Of a DNA stretch of 55,894 nucleotides, positions 47,567-55,852 are shown one piece after another (position 1 is the first letter of the stretch; each line of letters begins with the position of its first letter). The stretch is from Comamonadaceae bacterium (lineage in GTDB: Bacteria; Pseudomonadota; Gammaproteobacteria; Burkholderiales; Burkholderiaceae_C), in assembly GCA_027488115.1 (NCBI GenBank), contig JAIYCG010000030.1:1-55894 (forward strand), written 5' to 3'. The notes below the pieces were generated by a model. It was not told the origin of the DNA. It worked only from the letters and a program-made list of their open reading frames with translations, and searched no databases. The position numbers were made by a program, and so were the translations under genes.

Positions 47567-47702
47567 CTTTTGCCTCAATATCTGTTCTTGGATGGATAAT
47601 TTAACTGGATTTGACAAAACGTCAAGTTAAATTGACACTTTGTATAATTTTTTAAGTTGACACTTTGTCATTCGGCCCGTTTTAACCTGAATTGTGAATC
47701 TG
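47567..47702. promoter_or_regulatory. Divergent dxs-hemA / bchIDO control region
   Basis: Three TTGACA hexamers occur in 52 bp (47611, 47632, 47656). The 18-mer at 47620-47637 reads cGTC-N10-GACA, one base from the PpsR/CrtJ pattern TGTC-N10-GACA. TTGAC-N5-GTCAA (47611-47625) and TGACA-N3-TGTCA (47658-47670) are further dyads. A perfect TATAAT is at 47643-47648 for bchI, without a good -35. On the minus strand TTGACG (47625-47620) with TAAATT 16 bp on may serve dxs. Coordinated light/oxygen control is inferred. Confidence 0.55.
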
Positions 47703-48761
47703 ATGTCATTGACCTTTCCCTTCTCTGCCATTGTTGGCCAAGACGACATGAAGATGGCCATCATGCTGACGGCCATCGACCCCAGCATCGGGGGCGTTTT
47801 GGTATTGGGTGACCGCGGTACTGGCAAATCAACTGCCGTCAGGGCCTTGGCGGCCTTGTTGCCCAAAATGCGAGCTGTCATAGCTTGCCCCTATGGTTGC
47901 GACCCGGACAACGCCAAATGCCCAAACTGTGTGGCCCATGCAACAGCGGGAAGCAAAACTGAAAGTTCAAAAAAAGCCAGCCATTGGGTCTCAGTGCCCG
48001 TTGTTGACCTGCCGCTGGGGGCCACGGAAGACCGGGTGGTGGGCGCTTTGGATTTGGAGCGTGCCTTGTCTCAAGGCATTAAAGCTTTCGAGCCTGGCCT
48101 GCTGGCGCGAGCCAACCGAGGCTACCTGTACATCGATGAGGTCAATTTGCTGGAAGACCATTTGGTCGACCTGCTGATCGACGTCGCCGCCTCGGGCGAA
48201 AATGTGGTGGAGCGGGAAGGCTTGAGTGTTCGCCACCCAGCGCGCTTTGTTCTGATTGGCAGCGGCAATCCTGAGGAGGGTGAATTAAGACCTCAATTGT
48301 TGGATCGCTTTGGCTTGTCCGTGGAGGTTAAAACCCCAGACTTGCTGGCGCAGCGCGTGGAAGTCGTCAAGCGCCGCGATGCCTTCGAGCAAAGTCCGCA
48401 AGCATTTACCGAGCATTGGAAAAAAGAAGACGACCGTGTGAGGCGGAGCATTGTGGCGGCCAAAAAACGTTTGCCCGATGTGGCCATACCCGATGAAGCC
48501 AGAGAGTTTGCGGCCCAGCTGTGTATGAGTTTGGGCACCGATGGTTTGCGCGGGGACCTCACACTGGTTCGTGCAGCTCGGGCTGAGGCCGCATTACAAG
48601 GTGCACGCAAAGTAGAACGTGCCCACCTGATTCGCGTGGCGCCCTCTGCGCTTCGCCATCGCCTCCGCCGAAACCCCCTTGATGATTCAGGCTCCTCGAC
48701 ACGCGTTGAAAGAGCTCTGGCAGAGCTGACGGCCCCGAAGCCCGACGCATTCAACAGCTAG
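47703..48761 (+). CDS. bchI: Magnesium chelatase ATPase subunit BchI
   Basis: 352 residues from ATG 47703 (MSLTFPFSAIVGQDDMK); an in-frame GTG at 47694 is possible, and neither has a clear Shine-Dalgarno. The AAA+ motor of Mg chelatase, which inserts Mg into protoporphyrin IX. Walker A GDRGTGKSTAVRAL near residue 36, a Cys-bearing insertion ACPYGCDPDNAKCPNCVAHA near 62, Walker B GYLYIDEVNLLEDHLVD near 139 and sensor GSGNPEEGELRPQLLDRFGL near 186. First gene of bchIDO. bchH is outside the window. Confidence 0.97.
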   Translation: MSLTFPFSAIVGQDDMKMAIMLTAIDPSIGGVLVLGDRGTGKSTAVRALAALLPKMRAVIACPYGCDPDNAKCPNCVAHATAGSKTESSKKASHWVSVPVVDLPLGATEDRVVGALDLERALSQGIKAFEPGLLARANRGYLYIDEVNLLEDHLVDLLIDVAASGENVVEREGLSVRHPARFVLIGSGNPEEGELRPQLLDRFGLSVEVKTPDLLAQRVEVVKRRDAFEQSPQAFTEHWKKEDDRVRRSIVAAKKRLPDVAIPDEAREFAAQLCMSLGTDGLRGDLTLVRAARAEAALQGARKVERAHLIRVAPSALRHRLRRNPLDDSGSSTRVERALAELTAPKPDAFNS

Positions 48762-48787
48762 ACAGGCAAGGTCTTCGAACACAATTT

Positions 48788-50596
48788 ATGCAAGGCGACG
48801 CAGCCACCATTGCCGCACTTTTTGCCGTCGACCCTGTGGGTCTCGGTGGTGTGGCTGTTCGCGCGCCTGCCTGCGACAACCGCGACCAGTGGCTGGCCCT
48901 TTTAAAAAACCTGCTGCCAGCGCAAACACCGCTTCGGCGGGTGCCACTGAACATCAATGACACCGCCTTGTTGGGTGGCCTTGACCTCGGTGCCACACTG
49001 CAAGCGGGCAAGCCAATTGCCCTCCAAGGTTTGCTGTCGCAAGCCGATGGCGGCGTGTTGGTATTGGCCATGGCCGAGCGCATGAGCTTGTCCTCAGCCG
49101 CTCGCTTTGGCCATGTGCTCGACACGGGTGTGGTGGCTTTGCAACGTGACGGCTTGGACACCTCTGCCAAAGCCAAATTAGGTTTGGTAGCCCTGGACGA
49201 AGGCGCCAGCGACGATGAACAAATGCCGGCTGGCTTGGCGGATCGATTGGCCTTTCGCTTGCTCATGGGTGCGCAAGATGCAGGCGAAGAAGGTCCAGAA
49301 TGGACAGCACAAGAGGTGTTGAGTGCCCGCCAGCGTCTGCCTCGAGTCACCATGGACGATGAAGCGGTGCAAGCGCTTTGTGCTGCGGCTTTGGCCTTGG
49401 GCATTGACTCTCTGAGAGCCAGTGTGTTTGCGGTGCGCGTGGCGCGGGCCGCGGCGGCGCTCGCAGGCAGCGATACCGTCGAAGAAGAGCATACGGGTGT
49501 CGCTGCGCGTTTGGTCCTTGCGCCCAGGGCAAGCAGACTGCCGCCTGCACCAGAACCAGAGAATGAAACGCCAGACTCACCTGAAGACACGGAACAGCAG
49601 CCCGAACAATCCACATCAGAGCCACAAGAGGCACAGCAACAAAACGATTCCAATGCGGACGACGAGCCATCTGACACGAAGGACGAAGCGCCAAGCCTGC
49701 CTGAAAATTTGGCAGACTTGGTGCTGGAGGCCGCACAAGCCGCTATCCCTGCTGGTCTCTTGGCCAGTTTGAAAATAGGCAAACTCCAGCGCGCCAAAAC
49801 ACCGACCTCCGGCAGCGCTGGCGCGCTGCAAAAAAATGCTTTGCGCGGCCGACCCGTTGGTGCGCGCAAAGGCGAGCCACGTGCTGGGCAGCGCATCAAT
49901 GTGCTTGAAACACTCAGAGCAGCTGCGCCTTGGCAAAGACTGCGGCAGCGTCAGATCGCCCCAACAGATGGCCAAAAACCACGCATTGTGGTGCGAAAAG
50001 AAGACTTTCATGTCACACGCTTTCGTCAATCGGGTCAGACCACCACTGTGTTTGTGGTGGATGCTTCTGGCTCATCGGCACTCAACCGTTTGGCCGAGGC
50101 CAAGGGTGCTGTGGAGTTGTTGTTGGCCGACTGCTATGTGCGACGCGACAGCGTGGCAGTCCTTGCATTCAGAGGTCAAACCGCAGAGCTGATCTTGCCG
50201 CCCACGCGATCCTTGGCGCGCGCTAAAAAAAGCTTGGCCGGTTTGCCGGGTGGCGGTGGAACGCCCTTGGCGCATGCCATTGATGCATCGATGCTGTTGG
50301 CCGATCAGCTGAGAAAAAAAGGCGAGACACCCATCGTGGTGTTGCTCACCGATGGCAAAGGCAATATTGCAAGAGATGGGCGCCCAGGTCGCGCTCAAGC
50401 GGCCACGGACGCTCTGGCGGCCGCCACAGAAATGCGCTTAAGAGGCTTCAGCACTTTGCTGGTGGACACATCACCGCAAGCTCAAGACGCCGCCAAACAT
50501 CTAGCGAATGCCATGGGCGCTCACTACCTGGCTTTGCCTTATGCCGGCGCCAACGCCTTAAACCAAGCGGTTCGCGAAGTGGCAGGCCGTTCATGA
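48788..50596 (+). CDS. bchD: Magnesium chelatase subunit BchD
   Basis: 602 residues. The platform subunit bridging BchI and BchH. The N-terminal AAA-like domain (1-250) has lost a proper P-loop. An acidic Pro/Gln/Glu-rich linker spans about residues 255-310 (PEPENETPDSPEDTEQQPEQ). The C-terminal von Willebrand A domain has a complete MIDAS: VVDASGSSAL near 424, GGGGTPLAH near 490 and LLTDGKGN near 518. It follows bchI by 26 bp. Confidence 0.96.
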   Translation: MQGDAATIAALFAVDPVGLGGVAVRAPACDNRDQWLALLKNLLPAQTPLRRVPLNINDTALLGGLDLGATLQAGKPIALQGLLSQADGGVLVLAMAERMSLSSAARFGHVLDTGVVALQRDGLDTSAKAKLGLVALDEGASDDEQMPAGLADRLAFRLLMGAQDAGEEGPEWTAQEVLSARQRLPRVTMDDEAVQALCAAALALGIDSLRASVFAVRVARAAAALAGSDTVEEEHTGVAARLVLAPRASRLPPAPEPENETPDSPEDTEQQPEQSTSEPQEAQQQNDSNADDEPSDTKDEAPSLPENLADLVLEAAQAAIPAGLLASLKIGKLQRAKTPTSGSAGALQKNALRGRPVGARKGEPRAGQRINVLETLRAAAPWQRLRQRQIAPTDGQKPRIVVRKEDFHVTRFRQSGQTTTVFVVDASGSSALNRLAEAKGAVELLLADCYVRRDSVAVLAFRGQTAELILPPTRSLARAKKSLAGLPGGGGTPLAHAIDASMLLADQLRKKGETPIVVLLTDGKGNIARDGRPGRAQAATDALAAATEMRLRGFSTLLVDTSPQAQDAAKHLANAMGAHYLALPYAGANALNQAVREVAGRS

Positions 50597-50609
50597 ATCG
50601 AAGTCGAAT

Positions 50610-51533
50610 GTGACACAAAGCAAAGCTTTAAATTGGGACACCGATGGTCTTCACTGGCCTTTGCGTGAGCTTTCGAGCTTCATAGAAACACCTCAGCTGC
50701 GCTGGCATGTGCAGTGGGCCAAGCACCCTCATCCGAAAGCATCGAGCATCTTGCTGTTGCATGGCACAGGCGCTTCAACCCATTCATGGCGCAAGCTCAT
50801 CCCCCTGCTCAGCGACAACTACAGCGTGATCGCGATCGATTTTCCGGGGCATGGCTTTACATCCATGCCCAGGGCGACCGAAGTGGGTACTTTGTTTTCG
50901 ATTCCTGGCATGGCAGCAGGCGTTGCGGCTTTGTTGACGCAAATGCAGATCAAGCCCGACATGGTTGTGGGTCACTCCGCCGGGGCTGCCGTGGCATGCA
51001 TGCTGTCTCTTAACGGGCATGTTCGGCCGAATCGCTTGGTCTCTTTGAACGGGGCTTTGCTGCCCTTGGATGGTGTGGCGGGGCAATTTTTTTCACCCAT
51101 GGCCAAGGTGTTGACCAAGGCGCCATGGGTGCCAGAGTTGTTTGCATGGCAAGCGGCACGGCCCTCTGTGTTGCACAAGCTGTTGGAGGGGACAGGCTCA
51201 AAGCTCGATGCCGAGGGGACAAGTCTCTACAAAACCCTCATCAGCAACCCGTCCCATGCTCAAGCCGCGCTTTACATGATGGCGCATTGGGATTTGCACA
51301 CCTTCTGGGAGCGATTTCGCACGCTGCAAGACCCGCTGTCACTGATTGTTGGCTCGCAAGACTGGATCGTGCCGCCGTCTGCGGCCTATCGCGTGGCCGA
51401 AACACTGACGCACCTGCGTCCTCAAGACATCATTTCACTGCCCAACTTGGGCCACCTCGCGCATGAAGAACAAGCACAGTGGGTAGCCAATGTGATCTGG
51501 CCCATGGGCCAAGCTTCTGCCAGCGTGGTTTGA
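50610..51533 (+). CDS. bchO: BchO, alpha/beta hydrolase linked to magnesium chelatase
   Basis: 307 residues, GTG start 13 bp after bchD. An alpha/beta-hydrolase fold: LLLHGTGASTHSWRKLIPLL near residue 48, nucleophile elbow VVGHSAGAAVACML near 120, SQDWIVPP near 248 and the final His in LPNLGHLAHEEQ near 280. BchO accompanies bchID in purple bacteria. Its exact reaction is not settled, although a role as putative Mg-chelatase accessory protein is usually given. The N-terminal LNWDTDGLHWPLRE matches the family. Confidence 0.92.
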   Translation: MTQSKALNWDTDGLHWPLRELSSFIETPQLRWHVQWAKHPHPKASSILLLHGTGASTHSWRKLIPLLSDNYSVIAIDFPGHGFTSMPRATEVGTLFSIPGMAAGVAALLTQMQIKPDMVVGHSAGAAVACMLSLNGHVRPNRLVSLNGALLPLDGVAGQFFSPMAKVLTKAPWVPELFAWQAARPSVLHKLLEGTGSKLDAEGTSLYKTLISNPSHAQAALYMMAHWDLHTFWERFRTLQDPLSLIVGSQDWIVPPSAAYRVAETLTHLRPQDIISLPNLGHLAHEEQAQWVANVIWPMGQASASVV

Positions 51534-51563
51534 ATTTAATTCACAAAACCTAGGCAACTACGG

Positions 51564-51602
51564 TTGACAGACCCATCCCTTGTGTCTATATTGATTGACA
51601 CA
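51564..51602 (+). promoter_or_regulatory. crtE promoter with PpsR/CrtJ-type operator
   Basis: TTGACA (51564-51569), a 17-bp spacer and TATATT (51587-51592) form a strong sigma-70 promoter. Lying over the -10 is the perfect palindrome TGTC-N10-GACA (51583-51600), which fits the PpsR/CrtJ consensus TGT-N12-ACA and extends to TGTGTC-N10-GACACA (51581-51602). Repressor binding here would block RNA polymerase. Expected transcript start is near 51600, about 65 nt before the crtE ATG. Confidence 0.8.
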
Positions 51603-51663
51603 TTTAACTGACAAGCAGAATTGTCACTTGCGAATGATTTCACCATCCATTGGAGACAGCAGC

Positions 51664-52587
51664 ATGAAGGCAATCACGAAAATTGAGAAATGTTTGGCCA
51701 TGGCCTTGGAGGCTGCAGAAGATCCCAATTGCCCCCCTAAATTGGCCGGCGCAGTTCGTCATGCTGTGTTTCCAGGTGGTGCTCGTATTCGGCCCCAATT
51801 GGCCTTGGCCGTCGCTCAGGCTTGTGGCATGGACGATCCCCGCTTAAGCGAAGGTGTTGCCGTGGCCATTGAACTCATGCACTGCGCCTCATTGGTTCAC
51901 GATGACCTGCCTTGTTTTGACGATGCCAAAACGCGCCGCGGCCGAGCCTCTGTGCATTTCGCTTATGGCGAACCTCTGGCCGTGTTAACAGGCGACGCCT
52001 TGATTGTGTTGGCCTTCCAAACACTGGCAGCTGCAGCCAGCCAATCACCGCTTCGATTGCCCGCATTGATGCAAATCATTGCCTCTTGTGTGGGCATGCC
52101 TTCAGGCATTGTGGCGGGTCAAGCCTGGGAATCAGAGTCGCGTGTTTCCCTCATGCAATACCAGCGCGCCAAAACAGGCGCCCTGTTTGTGGCAGCCACC
52201 AGTGCTGGCGCTTTGAGTGCAGGCGCTGACCCCAAGCAGTGGCAGGCGCTGGGAGACTGTTTGGGCGAGGCGTACCAAATTGCAGACGATATCCGCGATG
52301 TGATGGGTCAAGCCGATCTGTTGGGCAAACCCGTTGGCCAGGACGCTCAGCACGACAGGCCCAATGCCATTGCCAATTTGGGACTGTCGGGTGCCATTGA
52401 CCATTTTGAGTCGCTCATTCGAACCGCTTCTGAATCTATTCCAGAAGGGCCGAATGCCCAGTCCATGCGCGCCTTGGTCATGCACGAGTCTGAGCGTTTG
52501 GTACCGCGCGAAGCTTGCAATGCTTACCGGGACAACAGCACGACAGAGAGCAAGCTGGAACAGGGCAACAAAAGCATTTCGAATTAA
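51664..52587 (+). CDS. crtE: Geranylgeranyl diphosphate synthase CrtE
   Basis: 307 residues from ATG 51664 (MKAITKIEKCLAMALEAAED) with GGAGA upstream. The frame extends to 51595 but that precedes the likely transcript start. It makes GGPP for carotenoids and the bacteriochlorophyll tail. First Asp-rich motif HDDLPCFDDAKTRRG near residue 79, second QIADDIRDVMG near 206. HAVFPGGARIRPQL near 28 is also typical. Promoter with a PpsR-type site directly upstream; crtF follows by 60 bp. Confidence 0.94.
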   Translation: MKAITKIEKCLAMALEAAEDPNCPPKLAGAVRHAVFPGGARIRPQLALAVAQACGMDDPRLSEGVAVAIELMHCASLVHDDLPCFDDAKTRRGRASVHFAYGEPLAVLTGDALIVLAFQTLAAAASQSPLRLPALMQIIASCVGMPSGIVAGQAWESESRVSLMQYQRAKTGALFVAATSAGALSAGADPKQWQALGDCLGEAYQIADDIRDVMGQADLLGKPVGQDAQHDRPNAIANLGLSGAIDHFESLIRTASESIPEGPNAQSMRALVMHESERLVPREACNAYRDNSTTESKLEQGNKSISN

Positions 52588-52647
52588 GACGCCTCTGCCC
52601 CTGCGCATGTCACTCACGTTAATTTCTTCCACACACGGAACGCCCAC

Positions 52648-53841
52648 ATGAAAACGCTGGACTTGGCTTCCCCCTCACAGCGCGAGGGCCGCAAAACACC
52701 TTGGCTAGATTCAATGCACGCGGTGTGGGACCGCTTGATGACCAGCACCTCTTTGTACCGCTGGAGTGTTTCAAATCCGCTCACCCGTTGGATCACACAG
52801 CGCCGCGCACGCCAAGTGTTTGACCTGATGGCTGGCTTTGTTTATTCACAAGTCTTGCTGGCGTGTGTTCGTTTGCGTATTTTAGAAACCGTTGCCGAGC
52901 GCCCACGTTCCCTCGAAGAATTGGCCCAATTGACCAACCTGCCTGTCGCTGGCTTACAGCGCCTGCTGCAATCGGCGCTGGCCTTGCGCTTGCTAGATTT
53001 GCGCAGCGAAGGCCGCTATGGCTTAGGCGCATTGGGCGCACCGGTGGCGGGCCATGTTGGCATCCGCGCCATGATTGAACACCACGCCGTTTTGTACCAA
53101 GACATGCAAGATCCTGTGGCCATGCTCAAAGGCACAGAGCAACCAGGCGCCATGTCGCAATATTGGCCTTACACCATTGAAGAGCAAAACGCGCAACGCG
53201 AAGCCTCGAATGCAGCCCAAGCTGAAAAGTTTGCACGGTATTCCAACCTCATGTCAGCGTCGCAGCCCTTTGTCGTCGACGAAATATTTGCCAGTTATTC
53301 TTTTGCTGAGCACCGCTGCGTGCTCGACGTGGGCGGTGGCCAAGGCACCTTTTTAGGGCGCTTGGCACAACATGCCAAGCATTTGCAATTGCACTTGTTT
53401 GATTTGCCAGAAGTGGCCGCACTGGCCAGAGCTAACTTTGAGCGCTTGGGCATTGCAGACCGAGCCCACGCCAAACCTGGCAGCTTTTTAGAAGACGACC
53501 TGCCACGTGGTGCCGACTTGGTGACGCTCATTCGTGTGGCACATGACCACCCTGACGCCGATGTGAAAACAGCTTTGCGCGCCATCTATGAAGCGCTGCC
53601 TGTAGGCGGCACTTTGCTGTTGGCCGAGCCCATGGCGCAAGAAGCCGACGAAGCCCCCCAAGGCGACGCTTATTTCCATTTTTATTTGCTGGCCATGGGC
53701 GCTGGCAGGTTGCGCACAGCGAGAGAGCTGATGGCCATGATGAAAGAAGCAGGCTTTTCAAATTTAGAACTTGTCCCCAATCCCATGCCCTTGCAAACAC
53801 AGATTTTGGTGGGCCGAAAATCTCAGGGTTTACCCTTGTAA
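52648..53841 (+). CDS. crtF: Carotenoid O-methyltransferase CrtF (demethylspheroidene O-methyltransferase)
   Basis: 397 residues. Methylates the 1-hydroxy group of demethylspheroidene-type carotenoids with SAM. The N-terminal winged-helix dimerisation domain (about 40-150) precedes the SAM fold with LDVGGGQGTFLGRLAQH near residue 226, LHLFDLPEVAALA near 249 and LIRVAHDHPDADV near 295, the O-methyltransferase active-site region. The position between crtE and bchC is that of crtF in Rhodobacter. It implies a spheroidene or spirilloxanthin-series carotenoid. Confidence 0.92.
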   Translation: MKTLDLASPSQREGRKTPWLDSMHAVWDRLMTSTSLYRWSVSNPLTRWITQRRARQVFDLMAGFVYSQVLLACVRLRILETVAERPRSLEELAQLTNLPVAGLQRLLQSALALRLLDLRSEGRYGLGALGAPVAGHVGIRAMIEHHAVLYQDMQDPVAMLKGTEQPGAMSQYWPYTIEEQNAQREASNAAQAEKFARYSNLMSASQPFVVDEIFASYSFAEHRCVLDVGGGQGTFLGRLAQHAKHLQLHLFDLPEVAALARANFERLGIADRAHAKPGSFLEDDLPRGADLVTLIRVAHDHPDADVKTALRAIYEALPVGGTLLLAEPMAQEADEAPQGDAYFHFYLLAMGAGRLRTARELMAMMKEAGFSNLELVPNPMPLQTQILVGRKSQGLPL

Positions 53842-53852
53842 GTGAATTTATT

Positions 53853-53896
53853 TGTAAATAATTGTTGACACAAGTCAGTGTAAGAGTAAATATACA
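53853..53896 (+). promoter_or_regulatory. bchC promoter with two PpsR/CrtJ-type operators 8 bp apart
   Basis: Two perfect TGT-N12-ACA sites: TGTAAATAATTGTTGACA (53853-53870) and TGTAAGAGTAAATATACA (53879-53896), separated by 8 bp. The -35 TTGACA (53865-53870) sits in the first, and the -10 AAATAT (53888-53893, 17-bp spacing) in the second. Two CrtJ palindromes 8 bp apart over the promoter are known from Rhodobacter capsulatus bchC, where binding is cooperative. The same design here predicts oxygen/light repression of bchCXYZ. Confidence 0.85.
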
Positions 53897-53899
53897 GTC

Positions 53900-54838
53900 A
53901 TGCATTCCACCGCTATTGTTTTTCAGCAACCCAAGTCATTGGCCTTGGCGGCCTTGACGCTGCCTGAAATGGGCTCGACAGACGTCAAAGTCGAGGTCGA
54001 GTTCAGTGGCATCAGCACGGGTACAGAGCGGTTGCTGTGGGACGGCACCATGCCTGCCTTCCCCGGCATGGGCTACCCTTTGGTGCCAGGCTATGAAACC
54101 GTTGGCCGTGTGGTCGATGCGGGTGATCAAGCCACATTGAAAGTGGGCACACGGGTTTACATCCCAGGCTCACAATGTTTTCAAGAGGCCAAAAATTTGT
54201 TTGGTGGCTCTGCCTCCAAATTGGTGGTGCCTTCTGCTCGCGCTTTGCCCATCCAAGAAAGCTTGGCCGAACAAGGTGTTCTGTTTGCATTGGCCGCCAC
54301 TGCTTATCACGCTCACAGTGGGCCTGGCACCCAGCAACCCGATTTGATTGTGGGTCACGGTGTTTTGGGTCGCATGATTGCCCGACTCGCTGTGTTGGCC
54401 GGTGCTCATCCCGTGGTTTGGGAAAACAACCCCGCTCGCCGCACGGGTGCTGTGGGCTACGAGGTCATTGACCCGAGCACAGACACCCGCAAAAACTACA
54501 AATGCATTTGTGATGTCAGTGGCGTCAGCTCACTTCTGGATGATCTCATTGGCCGCTTGGCGCCAGGTGGCGAAGTGGTGCTGGCTGGTTTTTACGACAC
54601 ACCGCTTTCCTTTGTTTTCCCACCGGCCTTCATGCGTGAAGCACGCATTCGGGTAGCAGCGCAGTGGTCACCCCCCGACCTGGCCGCAGTCATTGCCTTG
54701 GCTGGCGATGGCCGTTTGTCCCTTGATGGCTTGATCACGCATCACCAAGATGCAACACAAGCCGACACCGCATACCGCACCGCTTTTGGCGATGCCGATT
54801 GTTTAAAGATGGTTCTTGATTGGAGACAAGTCGTATGA
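53900..54838 (+). CDS. bchC: Bacteriochlorophyllide 2-desacetyl-2-hydroxyethyl dehydrogenase BchC
   Basis: 312 residues (MHSTAIVFQQPKSLALAAL). A medium-chain dehydrogenase-like enzyme that oxidises the C3 hydroxyethyl group to acetyl in bacteriochlorophyll a synthesis. FSGISTGTERLLWDG near residue 35 and YPLVPGYETVGRVV near 58 are characteristic, with a Rossmann segment LIVGHGVLGRMIARLAVLAG near 151. The -10 ends only 6 bp before the ATG and no good Shine-Dalgarno exists, so the mRNA may be leaderless. Overlaps bchX by four bases. Confidence 0.94.
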   Translation: MHSTAIVFQQPKSLALAALTLPEMGSTDVKVEVEFSGISTGTERLLWDGTMPAFPGMGYPLVPGYETVGRVVDAGDQATLKVGTRVYIPGSQCFQEAKNLFGGSASKLVVPSARALPIQESLAEQGVLFALAATAYHAHSGPGTQQPDLIVGHGVLGRMIARLAVLAGAHPVVWENNPARRTGAVGYEVIDPSTDTRKNYKCICDVSGVSSLLDDLIGRLAPGGEVVLAGFYDTPLSFVFPPAFMREARIRVAAQWSPPDLAAVIALAGDGRLSLDGLITHHQDATQADTAYRTAFGDADCLKMVLDWRQVV

Positions 54839-55848
54839 GCTCGAGTTCAATTCCTTCTGTAGCCCCCGTGAATTTCATGCGCGATATTTTGCGCACTGAA
54901 GCGGCCGTTGAACCCTCCCCTGTGTCCACCTCAGAGGTCACCAAAGAAACTCAGATCATTGCCATTTATGGCAAAGGCGGCATTGGCAAAAGCTTCACGC
55001 TGGCCAACCTCAGTTACATGATGGCGCAGCAAGGCAAAAAGGTTTTGCTCATCGGTTGCGACCCCAAAAGCGACACCACCAGTTTGTTGTTTGGTGGCCG
55101 CGCCTGCCCCACCATCATTGAAACGTCTTCCAAGAAAAAACTAGCCGGTGAAGCGGTTGCCATCGGCGACGTTTGCTTCAAGCGCGATGGTGTTTATGCC
55201 ATGGAATTGGGCGGCCCTGAAGTGGGGCGCGGCTGCGGTGGTCGCGGCATCATTCACGGCTTTGAATTGCTCGAAAAGCTCGGCTTCCATGAGTGGGGCT
55301 TTGACTATGTGCTGCTCGACTTCCTAGGCGATGTGGTGTGCGGCGGCTTCGGTTTGCCCATTGCCCGCGACATGTGCCAAAAAGTGATTGTGGTGGCCAG
55401 CAACGATTTGCAGTCCCTGTATGTGGCCAACAACGTGTGCTCTGCGGTTGAATACTTCCGAAAATTGGGCGGCAATGTGGGCGTGGCCGGCATGGTCATT
55501 AACCGCGACGACGGCACCGGTGAGGCTGCCAACTTTGCCACCAAAGTGGGCATCCCTGTGTTGTCCACCATTCCTGCCAATGAAGACATTCGCAGAAAGA
55601 GCGCCAGCTACGAAATCATTGGCCGCCCCGACTCTGTCTGGGGCCCAATGTTTGCCGAGTTGGCTGCCAATGTGGCCACATCCGTGCCCATTCGCCCCAA
55701 CCCCATGACACAAGACCAGTTGCTGGGCTTGTTTGCCGCTTCGGCCGTGGGGCGGGATGTGGTGCTGGAGCCAGCCACCCAATTTGACATGTGCGGCAAG
55801 ACCGACACCAGCAAGCCCACCCTCGAAGTTGTGTACGACGAAGTCTGA
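54835..55848 (+). CDS. bchX: Chlorophyllide a reductase iron protein BchX
   Basis: 337 residues from ATG 54835, overlapping the bchC stop (ATGA), with GGAGA upstream. A nitrogenase-iron-protein-like ATPase that feeds electrons to BchYZ for reduction of the chlorin B ring. P-loop IYGKGGIGKSFTLANL near residue 43, GCDPKSDTT near 74, and the two cluster cysteines in GRGCGGRGIIHG near 132 and DVVCGGFGLP near 167. The 40-residue N-terminal extension before the P-loop is usual for BchX. Confidence 0.97.
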   Translation: MSSSSIPSVAPVNFMRDILRTEAAVEPSPVSTSEVTKETQIIAIYGKGGIGKSFTLANLSYMMAQQGKKVLLIGCDPKSDTTSLLFGGRACPTIIETSSKKKLAGEAVAIGDVCFKRDGVYAMELGGPEVGRGCGGRGIIHGFELLEKLGFHEWGFDYVLLDFLGDVVCGGFGLPIARDMCQKVIVVASNDLQSLYVANNVCSAVEYFRKLGGNVGVAGMVINRDDGTGEAANFATKVGIPVLSTIPANEDIRRKSASYEIIGRPDSVWGPMFAELAANVATSVPIRPNPMTQDQLLGLFAASAVGRDVVLEPATQFDMCGKTDTSKPTLEVVYDEV

Positions 55849-55852
55849 CACC

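Noticed and set aside
47611..47625. TTGAC-N5-GTCAA as an FNR site near bchI
   Set aside because: FNR-type sites need a 4-bp spacer and TTGAT arms; the 5-bp spacing does not fit, so it was kept only as a dyad in the control region.
48751..49899. 382-residue minus-strand open frame opposite bchD
   Set aside because: Ser/Ala/Arg-rich shadow with no domain; bchD is intact on the plus strand.
51595..51663. N-terminal extension of CrtE
   Set aside because: It begins within the promoter/PpsR site; the predicted transcript start is near 51600 and a good ribosome site precedes ATG 51664.
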